Origin: Coriaria nepalensis
Taxonomy: Eukaryota; Streptophyta; Magnoliopsida; Cucurbitales; Coriariaceae
Length of the DNA: 64,000 nt
Reading direction: 5' to 3'
Assembly (NCBI GenBank): GCA_027186245.1
Contig: CP114484.1
Span: 1,314,501-1,378,500, forward strand
Shown: positions 1 through 18,947 of the stretch, piece by piece
How positions within the stretch are numbered: position 1 is the first letter of the stretch
Layout of the letters: each line of letters begins with the position of its first letter
Notes under the pieces: model-generated
What the model saw: the letters and a program-made list of their open reading frames with translations, nothing else
Database searches by the model: none
What the model was told of the DNA's origin: nothing
Translations under genes and position numbers: made by a program

Positions 1-1384
1 CTGATGATGGATTGCAAATTGATCACCCTTAAAACAAATAAATTCAAAAATTGAATATTAATATACATAAATATTTAAACCAATCAATAGAAAAATACTT
101 CAAAATTAACAAAATAATAATTTGCTCGACAGGTCAACGGGCTTCGACTTATGAAAGAGACTTTGATCCTATAGTATACTACTAGCATCATTGCTAGTTT
201 ACTATATGTGTTGAATGCATATTCGTGAGGCATTATCGATCTATAGAGTAAATACTATGAGTCGAAAAACATTTTATAGGTCGAGGCCATTCAAACTATA
301 AAGTAAATTCTATAAGTCGAAATCCTTTTAATATGGTCATTTTTAAAGAGTATTTTAAGACGCTTACCGAATTAGTTGAATGAGAATTTTCCGGTGTTGA
401 TTCTAGTATCACTTTCAACCTTTTAACTTCTCATTCGGGTGAGATTGAAATAACATCTTCTTTTTTTCTTTTTTGTTTGTTTTTTTTTTTGCATTCTCAC
501 GAGTTTGAACTCTTGTGAATTGTGAAAACATATTGAATTTGTTTTGAACAGAGATTCTAACTTTGAATAGGTATGTTGATAGAGGTAAGAAGATTCTAAG
601 TTTCAAACAGGCTGATAGCTTCAGATAATATTAATGGAGGTCTTGGCGTGTATTAAGTGGGGGAAAGAAAGAAAAAAAAAAAAAAAAACAGCCGGGCAAA
701 AAAGAAAGAAAAAAAAGGGAAACAGAGAGGAAGGAGGAAGAAAAATAAAATTAAAATGCGGGTAGGTAACTTGTGACCCGCGTGTTTTTTCCATAGACGA
801 CGTGACATATCTAGATCCCACGCCTAAATTATCCGAACCACATGGGCGGCGCTAGGAAGCCGGACGCTATTCCATCTGACCCAAAAGAAAATGCCAGTCT
901 TTTGTACTCACGGCGGTTCATGCTCTTTCTGGCACTCTCTCTTTAAAGCGACAGTTCTTTTTCTCATCTTACTTTTGGAAGAAAGTATTGCCGAGATTAT
1001 CACCGCCCGATCGATTTTCCGAAAAATCTGCTTCGTCTGATCCACGTAACCAGATAGAATTGCATCTCGAGACGCCTAAGTGGGACTAGCGCTTTGGAGT
1101 TAGTGTAGCACGTGCTCTGCGATAGTATCACACTGTCGAATTAGCCACGTGAATCATAGTAGTCTTGTTAGAGCGTACGTTTTTCTTGATTTTACTAATC
1201 ATACATGGGACGCTCGACGTCTGATTACTTTTTCTTTTCTTTTTTTTTAAAGTATAAGAAAACGATTGAACGAACTGCTACGACTCGCAGTTTCTGTTTC
1301 GTTCATATGCAATCCAGCGCGGCATTTTTCTTATCTCTAATTTTCTAGATAGAGATAGTCACACAAAAGGAGTTGCAGAGGGCG
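1..1384. other. Intergenic region upstream of the PEC-like channel gene
   Basis: No credible coding region is visible here. The stretch is AT-rich with poly-T and poly-A tracts around 460-495 and 660-720. The last few hundred bases before 1385 are the likely promoter and 5' leader of the channel gene. Short frames in this stretch are low-complexity and have no recognisable domain. Confidence 0.6.
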
Positions 1385-6852
<5,468 letters not shown>

Positions 6853-7224
6853 CACGTCCTTCCATTCTTGTTTCTTTTTTCTTTTTTTGGGCTCGTCATT
6901 TAGCTTCTTGTATGATCAATTTAAGCATCAGAGAAGCGTGCAAATTGATCGGTTGAGGACGAAAGTTAGTGCTGTTCTTGCGAATGATAGTTCTATAAAA
7001 TCTATAAAATATTATTTTTCTGATCTCCACTTCTATTCATCATACTGTGATTATATAAAAAAGGTAATTGCTAAAATAATGAAATACAATAAAGAGAAAT
7101 ATGGTACACAAATGGATTGAATAAATCAAGCCTGTGATCGTAATCGATTTGATTCTGATGTGGTAGTGATTGCTGCCTCATTTGATTTAATTTCATTGAT
7201 GATGAATGAGGTGGCATGGTTAAC
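6853..7224. other. Channel gene 3' region and spacer before the copia remnant
   Basis: AT-rich sequence after the channel stop codon, probably the 3' untranslated region followed by spacer. No coding signal, LTR end or polypurine tract was recognised. Confidence 0.5.
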
Positions 7225-9290
7225 TTAATAGGATAATGATCCTTTATACGCCACGCCCCGCAAGAGTGGGGTGCCATCGGCAAGTCCAATCTTAGAAGTG
7301 AGAAAGAGCGACCGCTGTCTTGACAGTGGCTTGGTTAATATATCAACGAGTTGATCTTGAGTATGGACATGACGCACTTCTATTTTACCTTTTTGGATCA
7401 AATCTATAACAAAATGATCTATCTGGATGTGTTTGATGCGTGAATGTAAGACCGGATCAAAACTTACGTGAGTTGCACCAAGATTATCACATAGAAGAGT
7501 TGGAGGTGCTCGGAGTGTAAGACCCAACTCAGTAAAGAGAGATAGTAGCCACATTGTTTCTGATGTTGTGGCAGCTAGAGCCCTATACTTGGCTTCAGTT
7601 GAGGAGTGAGCAATGGCATGCTATTTTTTTGAATTCCATGTTATGGGATTATTTCCGAGAAATATGATATAAGCGGAGGTAGATGAGCGATCAACTAAGT
7701 TTCCCGCCCAATTTGCATCAGAGTAGGCTTGAAGGTGTGGAGTAGTTGATTTCCGAAGGAGAATTCCATGAAATATAGTATGTTTGAGATACTAGGAAGT
7801 CTCTTAACCGCTGTCCAGTGTGTCCGAGTTGGTTTGTGCATGAACTATGATAGTTTATTAACAGCAAATGAAATATCCAGTCTTGTCAAGGATAAGTATT
7901 ATGGATCCCCAAGTACCTGCCTATATTCCTTGTTTTCAACATTTGCACTGCCATCACAAAGAAGGGTACAGACGTAGAGAGTGGAGTGGACATGTCCTTA
8001 GCTGGATCCATTTGAGTTCGCAATAGCAAGTCTCGTATATACCGATGTTGAGATAGAAATAGGCATGAAGCAATAGATATCACCTCAATTCCCAGGAAGA
8101 AGTTTAGGTGACCAGGTCTTTTAATGAGAATCGGTCCCCTAACTGCTTGACAACATATGATAGGAAGTTGGAATTATTTCCAGTCAACACAAGATCATCC
8201 ACATAGACCAGGAAGAAAGCCACCACAGAATGACGACGATAAATAAATAAAAAGGTATCGGCTTGAGAGTTAACAAACCCGAATGCCAAAAAGGAAGTCT
8301 TAAGATTGAGAACTAGGCTCGATGTGCTTAGCGAAGTCCGTAAATAAGCTTGCGTAGTTTGCATACATGAGTTGGATGACTAGATCTGTAAAGCCGGGAG
8401 GTTGAACCATGTAAGCCTCTTCCTCAAGTGAGCCATGTAGAAATGCATTGTTGACGTCCATTTGTCAAAGCGGCCATCCCTGCATAGTAGCAATAGATAA
8501 AACAATATGAATGGTTGCAGGTTTTACCACGGGAATAAAAGTATCTGTGAAATCAACCCTAGGTCTTTGAGTAAATCCCTTTGCGACTAAGCACGCTTTA
8601 AAGTGCTCAACAAAGCCATTTGCTAGCCGTTTTGACTCGAAAAATCCATTTACAGCCTACTATGTTTGCACCAGGTGGTTTTGGAACTAAGGACCATGTA
8701 TCATGACTCATGAGAGCAGTAAGCTCGGCTGACATAGTAGCACGCCATTGAGGGTCCTTAAGGGCTTCACTCACACATGTGGATTCTATAGCGGGTGGTA
8801 AAGGGTGTTTAGTGACAAGATTCAGGATTTTTGGTTTGAATATATTGCTGTGGCTGCGGATGATCACTAGATGGCCCGGAGTTGAGTGGGACAGTGAGGG
8901 AGTGATGGCTGTTTAGGTTACTGTAAGTGCAGGGTGATTTGCATTATCAATATGAGAATTAGATCAGGGAGGTGCCGAAATCATACCAAGAGAGGGTGAA
9001 TCCGATCGAATATCCATTATTAGTGATCTTGAAGGTGACAAGGTATCAATCTGCGACGGAGGAAAGGCGGAAGGCTGATCAGTCGGTAATGGAGGTGGGG
9101 TACTCGACAAGGGCAAGCGCCAGCGGATCTGAGCAGGAGACTGTCGGAGTGAGTTCTAACGTCGGCGTTGGGAGCAAAGATATCATCAAACGAAACAGGC
9201 GGCAAATTAACATTATTATTTTATGTTGCAATGTTAACATGATCATTATATATTTTGTTGCCATGTTCTCAACAAGAATATCATTACCAT
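7225..9290 (-). mobile_element. Decayed Ty1/copia retrotransposon fragment (pol region)
   Basis: The minus strand contains separated, mutually frameshifted pieces of a copia polyprotein. A reverse-transcriptase start (about 8607-8867) carries VGCKWIFRVK. An RT core (about 8104-8364) carries the YVDDLVLTG catalytic motif. An RNase H / 3' end piece (about 7225-7554) carries the block HIQIDHFVIDLIQKGKI and DILTKPLS. The pieces are collinear but broken by many stops and shifts. No gag, integrase core, LTR pair or target duplication was recognised, so it is an old 5'-truncated remnant. The interval 9020-9205 may be the spacer upstream of RT, which sets the loose right boundary. It lies in the opposite direction to the channel gene and starts about 370 bp past that gene's stop. 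Confidence 0.8.
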
Positions 9291-10033
9291 TCTAAACTAA
9301 ATAATACTTTCATTAAGTGGAAGATGAACAAACAACACACACAATTTTACAGTTAACTGAATAAAAGTCTACTAAACAAACAATCACTTCATCAATTTGA
9401 CCAAGTCAAAATAGAAAAAACATATAACTAAATGATAATCACAAATTACAATATCTTTAACAAGAGGATTGAATCGAGACTTGAGAAGCGTAGGTTGAAT
9501 CGAAGTCTCGTTAGAGAGAGAGAGAGTGCTGATACTATAGAAAATCATCTATAAGTTCCATGTCAGGATTGTACTGCTGCATTATACACGATGGAATATA
9601 TATATATATATATATATATGTATATTTCAATTCTCTTGATTCATGCATGAATGGGCTGAATGGCTCGCAGGATAAAACCGAATAAGCTTTGTATATTCTC
9701 TTCAGCTGATTATTGTAATTCTTATATTTAATATATATTTTTTATAAAATAATAATTTACCTAATTAAGAGGTCCCGCTACAGAGATGCCGAAGGGGAAA
9801 GAGGCCGCGCCCGCGAAGGCTCATCACTGTCACCTATGACCTATGACCTATATCCTTCCTTCCTTCCTTCCTTCTAGGGTCGAAACCAAAGACTGCTCTT
9901 ATTCTTAGTTAGGGCTTGGAATTTCCAGTTTTGTTATCTAGTGCAGAGTAGAGGAAACCATAAGACTTGACCGTTTCGCCCTGTCCATTTCTCTGAAGAA
10001 AATATTGATCTTTCTTCACAGAGAAGAAAAGCC
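9291..10033. repeat. Intergenic spacer with (TA)n and (CTTC)n microsatellites
   Basis: Contains a (TA)n tract at 9597-9619, a CTTC-type repeat near 9853-9874 and a short run of CTATGAC units just before it. A GC-richer patch at about 9775-9835 includes a 17-codon frame starting at 9786, which I do not call a gene. The segment from 9880 to 10033 is the probable promoter and leader of the EFG1-like gene. Confidence 0.6.
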
Positions 10034-12484
10034 ATGGCGCACGGTGGCTATGGCAAGCGCAGAGTGAATCCCGCGGGTCGGCGATCCAAGGGTTTGGCAG
10101 CAGAGAAAAAACCTAAGTCTACCTCTCTCAAGAACCAGATTCGATCCACCGAGCGAATGCTCCGCAAGGTAAATTTCTTTCGGTCTTTTACTATTTCATA
10201 CGAAGATGGTCGAAGGAAAGTATTTTTCTTGTTAGTAGTTAATCCGACTTTTTGGGAAATGGAAAAAATATATATATATTTATTCTGCTTAGTTCTTGCT
10301 GGTCCGAGTTGAAAAAGAAAATTCCTATCGGAGTTCTCCTTTTACTTTTTCCATGCCTTTTGAGAGCTTTAACTTTCCGTTAATGGAAGTTTGTCCTTAT
10401 GGCTTACCGGATGACTGTTTGTTTGTCAGGATTTACCGCCTGAAGTGAGGGAGGCTCAGGAAAAGAAGTTGGACGGACTGAAGAAGCAGCAGGAAATTCA
10501 TTCTCATCTTGCTGTAGAGCGCAAAATCTTCTTGCGAGACAGGAAGATCAAATTCTTTGGTAAATTTTTTTTTTCTTTCAAACAGTTTTCTTGCATGGTT
10601 TAGTTATTTAATTTCATTGGCTTAACAAGTTCTGGTTACTTATGTGCCTTATCCAGAGAGGAGAAAGATAGAAAGAAGAATTAGACGTCTGGAGAAGCTT
10701 CATCGTGCTTCATCCAGTCAGCTGCAAGATTCAGAGAATGCTGAACAACTTTCTAAACTGAAGGAGGATCTTGAATATGTCAGGGTAAGTTCTACAGTTA
10801 ATGCTCTCTCTAGCTTTGATTCACCGGAAATATGGAGCAAAGTAATCACTAATCAATCATCTTGAGTTTCTATTGCAATATGATGTGGACCAAAAGTCAA
10901 TAGTTTGGATTTAGTGCCCTGATCAGCAATCTTATATTGCCCTCTATAGAACTAGATCTCATTGATACTCGGCTTTGATTGGGCTCTTTTTTTGGTTATG
11001 GTGAATGGTATAGCTCTCTATAATTTATTTCACTCCCAACTGCCGAGGTGAAGATTATGTTTAATTTGGATTGCAGTTCTTTCCCAAGACAGAGAAATAT
11101 GTGTCTTTATTTACTGGTGGTGATGATTCAGACACTGTTGATCGTAGAGGTAAGTTGAGAAAGCAGATTAAAGCCAATCTGATTGCTGCTGCAGCAAGTG
11201 GAAAGGATTTAGAAGGTGCTTTCTTTTCCCTGCTAATCTTAGTACTGTGTTACAACTTTATCTGTGGTTTCCCCTTTTTTGGGACTTTCCATGGGTTGAA
11301 GTGTTACTACTGGCAACAGAAAATGATTGGTTGACACATGTTAAATGTTGGGCATAGACTTAGAAACAGACTCAAGTAAGAAAGCAACTAAGAAATGTGG
11401 TTTTCTACACTACTTTCAATGTAATCTTGGTCGAACCTATTTATGTTTTTTACACAAGTACCTGTATACGGAATTTGTATGTTTCTGTTCGAATTTGAGC
11501 TTGTACAAATTTACTTTCTTGACTTGAAACTTGCCTCAACAGAGACCGGTAGTGAGGATGATGGGTTAGTGGACATGAGTGAAGATGATTTCTTTGATGG
11601 AAGTTCAAGTGATGAAGCAGATGCTGATGATGAATGGACCGATAAAAGTACAAGGTAGATGAGGAACTCCTATCTAAATTCTGTGTGACAAATTCCTTCA
11701 GAAGCATTAATATACTATGACAATAAAGGGAAGAGTTATCAGTTGAAATTGTGGGTTTCAATCCATAAAACTTAAATTGCTTCCACCCACTGTTTTACAC
11801 TTGTACCTTTTTTTTCTTTGAACTTGTACCTATGAATTGTATAGTCGGTAGTAAAATGCTTAACAGGAGGAAAGGAGCATCCTAATCTTTGTTTTTTTAT
11901 GACAGGGAGCAAGCTTCCAGTACTTCTGGCAAAGCAGCTTCTGGAATGTCCAGTGATGAAAGGAACCAGGTATATTTTTAAATTCATACGTTTTCCTTCC
12001 TCTAGGAGGTATAAAAGCTGAGCTCCTATTTGAGTGGCCTGTTTTTTTAGAGGCAGATTTCGGCCAGAGCATTGATGCCACCTCCTCGGCCAACCAGTTC
12101 GCTTCCAAGTTCAGTTCAACCTCAATTCAGACCTTCTTCTAGCAAAAATTCACAGAGACAGAGACTTCAAATCTCTACATCCAACAATACGTCAAATAGA
12201 AGTGGGTCTTCTTCCTTTAATAGAACCGGTTCTTCTTCCTTCAATAGAAGTGGGCCTTCATCCGTCAGGGCAAGGGGCTCATCAAACTCGGGCACCACTC
12301 AGAGCAGTAATCTAAGTTCTAACTCCGATGCTCACAAACCCAGAAGAAAGAGGAGGCCAAAGAAAAAGAAGCAGCAGGTTTGCCCATTTCATCTATAATT
12401 TTTTATTTTTTGCATGTTTTGCAAACCATTTCTAATACCGAAAGCCTTTAAATGCCATTTTTCTAACTTTATCGACAGGCCTGA
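10034..12484 (+). CDS. rRNA-processing protein EFG1-like
   Basis: Eight exons join in frame: 10034-10168, 10430-10559, 10657-10784, 11077-11215, 11543-11654, 11906-11969, 12051-12377 and 12479-12484. The last exon supplies only one Ala codon and the TGA. The protein starts MAHGGYGKRRVNPAGRR and has a basic, helical EFG1 domain over the first ~140 residues, with LKNQIRSTERMLRK, ERRKIERRIRRLEK and RFFPKTEKYVSLF. This is followed by an acidic/serine stretch, a low-complexity Ser/Arg region with about three GSSSFNR(S/T) repeats, and a lysine-rich tail (RRKRRPKKKKQQ). Yeast Efg1 acts in nucleolar small-subunit pre-rRNA processing; a nucleolar role here is inferred from the domain and the basic tail. 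The gene is intact. Confidence 0.88.
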
Positions 12485-13260
12485 AGATAGTGAGTGACTT
12501 TGCACTGTATAACCTTGTTTCAATCGACTCGGATCGGTTTCAAGATTTGATGCAAACTAATACAGCTCAATGTTTTTAACCTTTGCCTCTGCATTTCTCA
12601 TGGGTGCTCGCTCATCTGCTCGTCTTTTTGCTGCTCTTCCAGTCGATCCGTTCGGAAAAAATTAGATGAATTGTTTGTCTCTGTAACTTTATGTTGAAAG
12701 TTACAATCTATTGTATCATTAACTAGAGTTGAAAACAAAATATTTGAAATTTTAGAAGCACCCCTGCTTACTTCCTTGTACGGTTTTCAGATTATGTATC
12801 TTGGATGAATTCACAACTACATGCCCACGTGTTATTAACTCGCGTCGCGTCGGGTCGGGTCGGGTATATCTGTATTCCCCACGAAAATAAGTTACAGAAA
12901 TTTAAATGTTTTGTACTAAGTGATAACGAGCCAATGGGAAGGATTAGAACTTATTAAGCAGAACGATGATTGGTCAATCCACGTGTTTATCCGGCCTTTC
13001 TACCTACTTTATAAACACTATTTATATATATTATTGTTTTTTTTTTCGTTATTAAATTAAATTTTTTTCACAATTTTTTTTTCCAAAAAATAAAAAATAA
13101 AAAATTTTAATAAAATCTTGGCCATTGTTCATAGCTTTAGAGCTCAGAGGATGCGCAGGGGAGAAAGGAAGTCAAGCAAAAGGGCGATGCGAGAGTTTCC
13201 CATCACTGGATAAGACACTCTCAGAGCGTCAAAAGGGAGGGAAAGAAGAGTGAGAGAGCA
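12485..13260. other. Intergenic region / MNS4-like gene promoter
   Basis: Holds the 3' region of the EFG1-like gene and the promoter of the mannosidase gene. A short GTCGG repeat lies at about 12843-12865. The sequence ATTGG-N5-CCACG at 12969-12983 contains a G-box-like CACGTG. AT-rich DNA fills about 13020-13110. No coding region was seen. Confidence 0.5.
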
Positions 13261-16200
13261 ATGGAAGTGTCGAAAACTTGGATTCTGTTCTTCTACCTCC
13301 TTCTCTCGCTCTCGTTTTCTTCAACTAGCTTCATGCGCAAGATTCTCGCCGACGGTGTCACTTCTCAGGAAGCCAGGCAGCTCAGAGATGAGGTAATTCT
13401 GAATTCTCTGTATCTTACTTTGTGCCGGAACTTTATTACGGATGGAGCAATGGGAAAACTTATCTGTATTCATTCTTTGTCACCTTGCTAACCCGATTCT
13501 GCTATTCGCTAAGTTAGACTGCGTTAAATATTTCAGTGGCTATGCAATTGGTGATTTCTACCAACTGGAGCAATTTTATGCCTTTCGGATTCTCAATACT
13601 TATAATGGAAGTTAGAATTCAGCTTCAAAACCCCATCCGGAACACGTCCTGATAAAACCTAATATGTCTTAAAGCAGTATTGTGTTCAAAAATCAATCTT
13701 TGATAATGAGTATGGGTGCAAGGCCCGGCTTGTGTTAAAGAAATTTTGTTTCTGTAGTTAAAGCATTAGATGTTCGGTCTATGCAGGTGCGGGGCATGTT
13801 TTATCATGCTTTCAATGGATACATGGATAATGCTTTTCCACTCGATGAATTAAGACCTATGTCATGTAAAGGAGAAGATACACTTGGTGGTTATGCCTTA
13901 ACTTTGGTAAGCATAAATCATTTTGCTATTGGTTCTATATTCTTATTTATTTTGCTGTAGATTTTTTTACTCATATAGAGTTCAGTACTAATTCACTTCC
14001 ATCTTGTCATATTCATAGATTGATTCCTTGGACACCCTAGCACTGCTCGGTGATCGAGAATGTTTTGCCACCTCTGTTGAATGGATTGGTAAAAATATTC
14101 GGTTTGATATAGTGAGTACTGCACTTTCATTGCAACTGTTGGTCTTGATTTTCCTTTTTCTTTTTTTAGTTTTAATCCTTAAAACAATTAAGGGGAGGGA
14201 AATAACCAGGGGGTTTGGTGACTTGAATTTGAAAGAAAGTCATAAAAGATCCAGGTAGAGGTGCTCCCGCATTTGATCTAAATAAATGTGCATGTTCTTT
14301 AACTTTCTATAATAACTTTGCAGAATAAGACAGTATCTGTTTTTGAGACAACCATCCGGGTTCTTGGTGGCTTACTTTCTGCACATCTTATTGCAAGTGA
14401 TTATGCAACGGTATTATTATAATTATTTGCTGTTAGTTTCATTTCCCATGTGAGTCTTGTTTGCTTTAGGGAAATAAAGGAGAAGATACACTTGATTAGT
14501 AAGATCCATTAGATCTTCCAACTTTTTTTTTTTAATTTTAGGGAATGAGAATTCCATCCTATGAGAATCAACTGCTTAACTTGGCTGAAGATCTCGCTAG
14601 GAGATTGCTACCTGCATTTGACACTCCTACAGGTTTCATCACTTTGTCATTTCTTGTACGGATAATACAGAACATCAATTGCAAGTTATCGTATTGCTAT
14701 AGAGGGTGCATTAGTTTGCCCTACAATTTTACTGTATAATGCAGGAATTCCATTTGGATCTGTCAACCTGTTGTATGGAGTTGATGAACATGAAAGCAAG
14801 GCAAAGTTTCTCTGCACTTCCTTCTATATGTTCTGGTTTTTTTTTTCTGTTTAATTTCAAGTTCTTCAGCAGTTAATCACTTATACATATTACAAGGAAA
14901 AAAAACTAGATGATTAACTCGCCATATTTTAACTAGTAGCTCTTTATTTTCAGTATTTTATCATTGTCGGTGTGTTTGATTCCAATTTATGATCCTCAGA
15001 TAACATCCACGGCTGGTGGAGGGACCTTGACTTTGGAATTTGGAATTCTTAGTCGTTTGACAAATGATCCTAGTGAGTCTTACTAATCAATTTGTACAGA
15101 TTGTGATAATTGTCATAAACCAATGCACCATACTCTCCTCTCTTCTTTACCTCAATTGCTACCTTGCAGTTTTTGAGCAAGTAACCAAGAATGCTGTGAG
15201 AGGACTTTGGGCACGTCGTTCAAAGCTCAATTTAGTTGGTGCACATATCAATGTATTTACCGGTGAATGGACACAGAAGGTAACATTCCTTCTCATATAA
15301 TTGGACTGTAGTGTGTTTTGTTTTGTTTGATTTCCCTCTTCTTTGCATTATATCTGAAAAATCTTTGAATTGTTCTTCTGAACTGTTAAGCTGTTCGCCC
15401 ATATGGTACCACCTAATGGAAAATTTACTTTCCTATGTTGCAGGATGCTGGAATAGGTACCAGTATTGATTCTTTCTATGAGTATCTCCTCAAGGTTAGT
15501 AACATAAGCTTTACATTAACTTTTTATTAGTTATTTTTCATGGCATAATAATTCAAAAATTTTCATGTCAGGCTTATCTGTTGTTTGGAGAGGAAGAGTA
15601 TCTCTTCATATTTCAAGAAGCCTATGGGGCTGCCATGCATTATCTTTATAACGATCCTTGGTAAAGGCTTGTGGCTATTATGCACTACGTGAATTGGCCC
15701 AATTATTCTGTGAGATCTATTATTCACAATTTTCTCTTTATTGCAACAAGATACTTTGATTTATGCTTGTAGGTATGTTGAAGTAAACATGGATTCTGCA
15801 GCAATTGTCTGGCCATTATTTAACAGTTTGCAGGCTTTCTGGCCAGGGCTTCAGGTTTTGAGAATTACTGTTTTATTCTACATCGAATGAAGTTTATTTT
15901 CTATAACTGAATGGATACATTGTTTTGCAAGGTTTTAGCAGGGGATGTTGATCCTGCAATTCGAACACACACAGCCTTCTTCAGTGTCTGGAAGAGATAC
16001 GGATTCACTCCAGAGGGTTTTAATCTTGCTTCACTCAGTGTTCAGGTATCTCAAATATAGTAAAATAATGCACGTAGTTTTTCCAAGGATGATATATCAA
16101 CTTTTTCTTAGTAGTTATATCTTAATACTTCATTTATATTCAGAATGGGCAGAAAAGTTATCCTCTTCGTCCTGAGCTGATGGAGAGCACATATTGGCTC

Positions 16201-17331
16201 TACAAAGCCACTCGAGATCCCAGGTGATTTCATACATGGTTCAGCTAATATAGACACCCTCTTCCCTCTCCTTTTTTCCAAAATTTGAGTGTTATTATTT
16301 TTGTGTAAATATTTTTTTTTTTCCAATTTCCTTGGTATTGAATCCATGTCTAAAGAATGTTGTTATTAGATATCTAGATGCTGGACGGGACTTTGTCACC
16401 AGTTTGCAGTATGGGGCCCGATGCCCTTGTGGATATTGTCATATATCAGATGTTGAACTTCACAACCAAGAAGATCACATGGAAAGCTTCTTCCTGGCTG
16501 AAACGGTAAAATTCATGAAAATTAACATGGGTTTCTTAGATCAACTTCAATACAAGCTTTGAAAACAGAGATATGATTGGGTTACTTGTTCATTGCAATT
16601 AGGTTAAATACTTGTGGCTTCTCTTTGATTTAGCCGCGGGTCCAGATAATCTTGTTGAAAATGGACCATACAAGTAAGCCCCTTTGTACTTTCCATATTT
16701 TACTTTCAATGAAAAATTTTACCATTAACTTGGGGTTTATTATCTTTCACTGTGTTACAAAATTTCTCTCGAAATAAAAAACAGGTATGTTTTTACCACT
16801 GAAGGCCACTTGCTTCCCTCAACCCCTCAGATATCCCTAGTGCAAGAACATTGTTCATATCTCGGATCTTATTGTAAAAGTAGTGGCATCGAACAGGAAT
16901 CTCATAGATTAGAATCTTCAGCTGAGCTTCAAGAAACAAATGATAGTCGATCATATGGAGGACAAGATCTGGTCAGATATCCATTTGGATCTGCTTTTCT
17001 CAAGTCAACCTCTCCATCTGGGTTAATCAAGGTTAGTAGGCCTTCATTTAACCAACCAATTGGAATTGTACTTGCATATCGATTTTGTTTTTAATGGGTC
17101 AACCCACAGGGAGTCTGCCCGGGACTCACCCACGGGCAGAAGTTTGGGATAACATATCTTCCTTCAACTGATATGATGAACAAGGACGAGTCTGTTGACA
17201 AAAAAGAAACAGCGTCTGTAGAGACACATTCAGTGGTGTTAGTTCAAAAACAAAGTTCCGGTCATTCCTTATCCGGGGATGAGAATGACCAGAGAGAAGA
17301 TGGACTCAAGAAGGATCCACCTCAAGTTTAA
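13261..17331 (+). CDS. MNS4: ER alpha-1,2-mannosidase-like protein, GH47, EDEM type (MNS4-like)
   Basis: Multi-exon gene from ATG 13261 to TAA 17329-17331. It starts with a hydrophobic signal peptide (WILFFYLLLSLSFSS). A full GH47 (alpha/alpha)7 catalytic domain follows: RGMFYHAFNGYMDNAFPLDE near residues 45-65, GEDTLGGYALTLIDSLDTL, GGGTLTLEFGILSRLTND, LRPELMESTYWLYKATRD, EDHMESFFLAETVKYL and, near the domain end, the calcium-site motif VFTTEGHLLP. A hydrophilic tail of about 150 residues lies beyond the domain, as in plant MNS4 and EDEM proteins. EDEM-type enzymes trim mannose from misfolded glycoproteins to expose the signal for ER-associated degradation. The acidic catalytic residues appear retained and no break was seen. 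The choice of MNS4 over MNS5 rests on length, sequence resemblance and the neighbouring genes. Confidence 0.88.
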
Positions 17332-18947
17332 TCTCAGACCTCTAGGATTTTGGCGGTAAACTGAAGTCATATTCAAAGTTCCGAATTTCTCACAACAGAA
17401 GAAGACCTCATCTCTAACATCTACATGTGGATTTTATAAACTTGAAAGAAAGAAAGAAAGAAGGAAACAAATGTGCTTCGTTTGAAAATTGATCCGACGA
17501 AAGAATAGTCGGAGCTTGAAGATTCTTTTTGATGTTATGGTTACGGGTTCGAGATGACGCATCATGAAGAGCCTGAGCTTCTTTTTGGGCCAATGTAACA
17601 GTATTATTATAGTTTTTATCTTCAATTATTAAACATTAAATCTGGGGTTTTATAGAGTCGTTGCAAAGCAGCTGGTGATTCAAAGGCAGGATCTAATATC
17701 ATTTAGTATTCATCAAGTTGGAAGTTTACTGTTCTTCAATTCTGCAGAAAACTGTATCTAATCAAATTACAACATCTTACTGGCTGAAATTACTATTCCC
17801 TGACATGTTTACAATTGTCAGATAATGGCATTACCTTCATTTAATTAATTGTTTCTGTACAAAAACAGACAAGATGACACACAACTTTCCAAACAAAAGA
17901 AAAGAAAAAAGATGAACAATTTTCTAAAGCAGCAGCAAGCAAGCCAGAAAATATATAATATATAAGATCGTGTCACCTCCTAAATCTCATCTGATCTCTT
18001 GCTTAATTAATCACATTTACTTTACAGACTAGTATTATTAGGAGACATATACAAATAAAGCAGACAGAATATAAAGTAGAGATGCATTTTTTACATATCC
18101 TAAGTTTAATGATCACGTGGGATAATCTTATTACCATCGATCTAATTTTATTTTATCTAATGGATAAAACGAGACAATAAAAGTGAAATTCGATCGGATT
18201 TGATATAATAAGAATTACTAATGGATCTCTCTTTGATTTGCTTGTACATTTATAAGAAAGTCAGCAAAAATTGAAACATCCAAGTAGACTTTAAGCATCT
18301 CTTTTTTGACCCTCCAAAAAAAAAAATTTTCTTTAACCCTTTATTATTTTAATCTGCAAGTCTTTTGTTCAACAGCTAAATCTTACATCTTCAAGCCCAT
18401 ATGATAATATATGAATGTTAACATTTTTAGGTTAATTTGATGACAAAATTAGTTTCAAATACATCAAAGCTAGATTTCAAGCTTAAACTTAACAACCCAG
18501 AAATAGAACCTGAGATTAATGATGCAAAAATGATGAATGTTTGTATCATTCATTCATTATACATTAAACCAAAAACTTGAATAAATATAAATAATCTTTT
18601 TCCTTATACAATATATCATTTGAAGCAACATCTAATGCAACATACATACATAATCAAAATGAGGGCAAACCACAATAGATCTTGCTGTCAAACTAGACTC
18701 TCAAGAGAAAAATAATAATAATAATAACAATAAAGAAACTGCAGCTACTTTTACTTCACTCCTTCACTATCCATGGTACTTTTTCCTTGCTATACTTCAT
18801 CCCAACAATGTAGAGGGTTGTTGATTTATAGAATCGAGGTCCAGGTCCATCCGAAGATTTCTTCTTCGAAAACCAGAGCTGAAAACAAATCTTTGCCACT
18901 CTGCTGGTAAATTATGGGCATGCTCTGAGAATTTATGGATCTATCTC
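17332..18947. other. Intergenic region between convergent mannosidase and Aux/IAA genes
   Basis: AT-rich, with a GAAA repeat at about 17443-17462 and scattered poly-A. It should contain the 3' ends of both convergent genes. No coding signal, RNA gene or transposon end was recognised. Confidence 0.5.

Noticed and set aside
7225..9290. Possibility that the copia fragment is a complete element
   Set aside because: No LTR pair, primer site or target duplication was found and gag and integrase are missing.
9786..9839. Short GC-rich frame with ATG at 9786 resembling a ribosomal-protein start
   Set aside because: It stops after about 17 codons and no continuing exon was seen.
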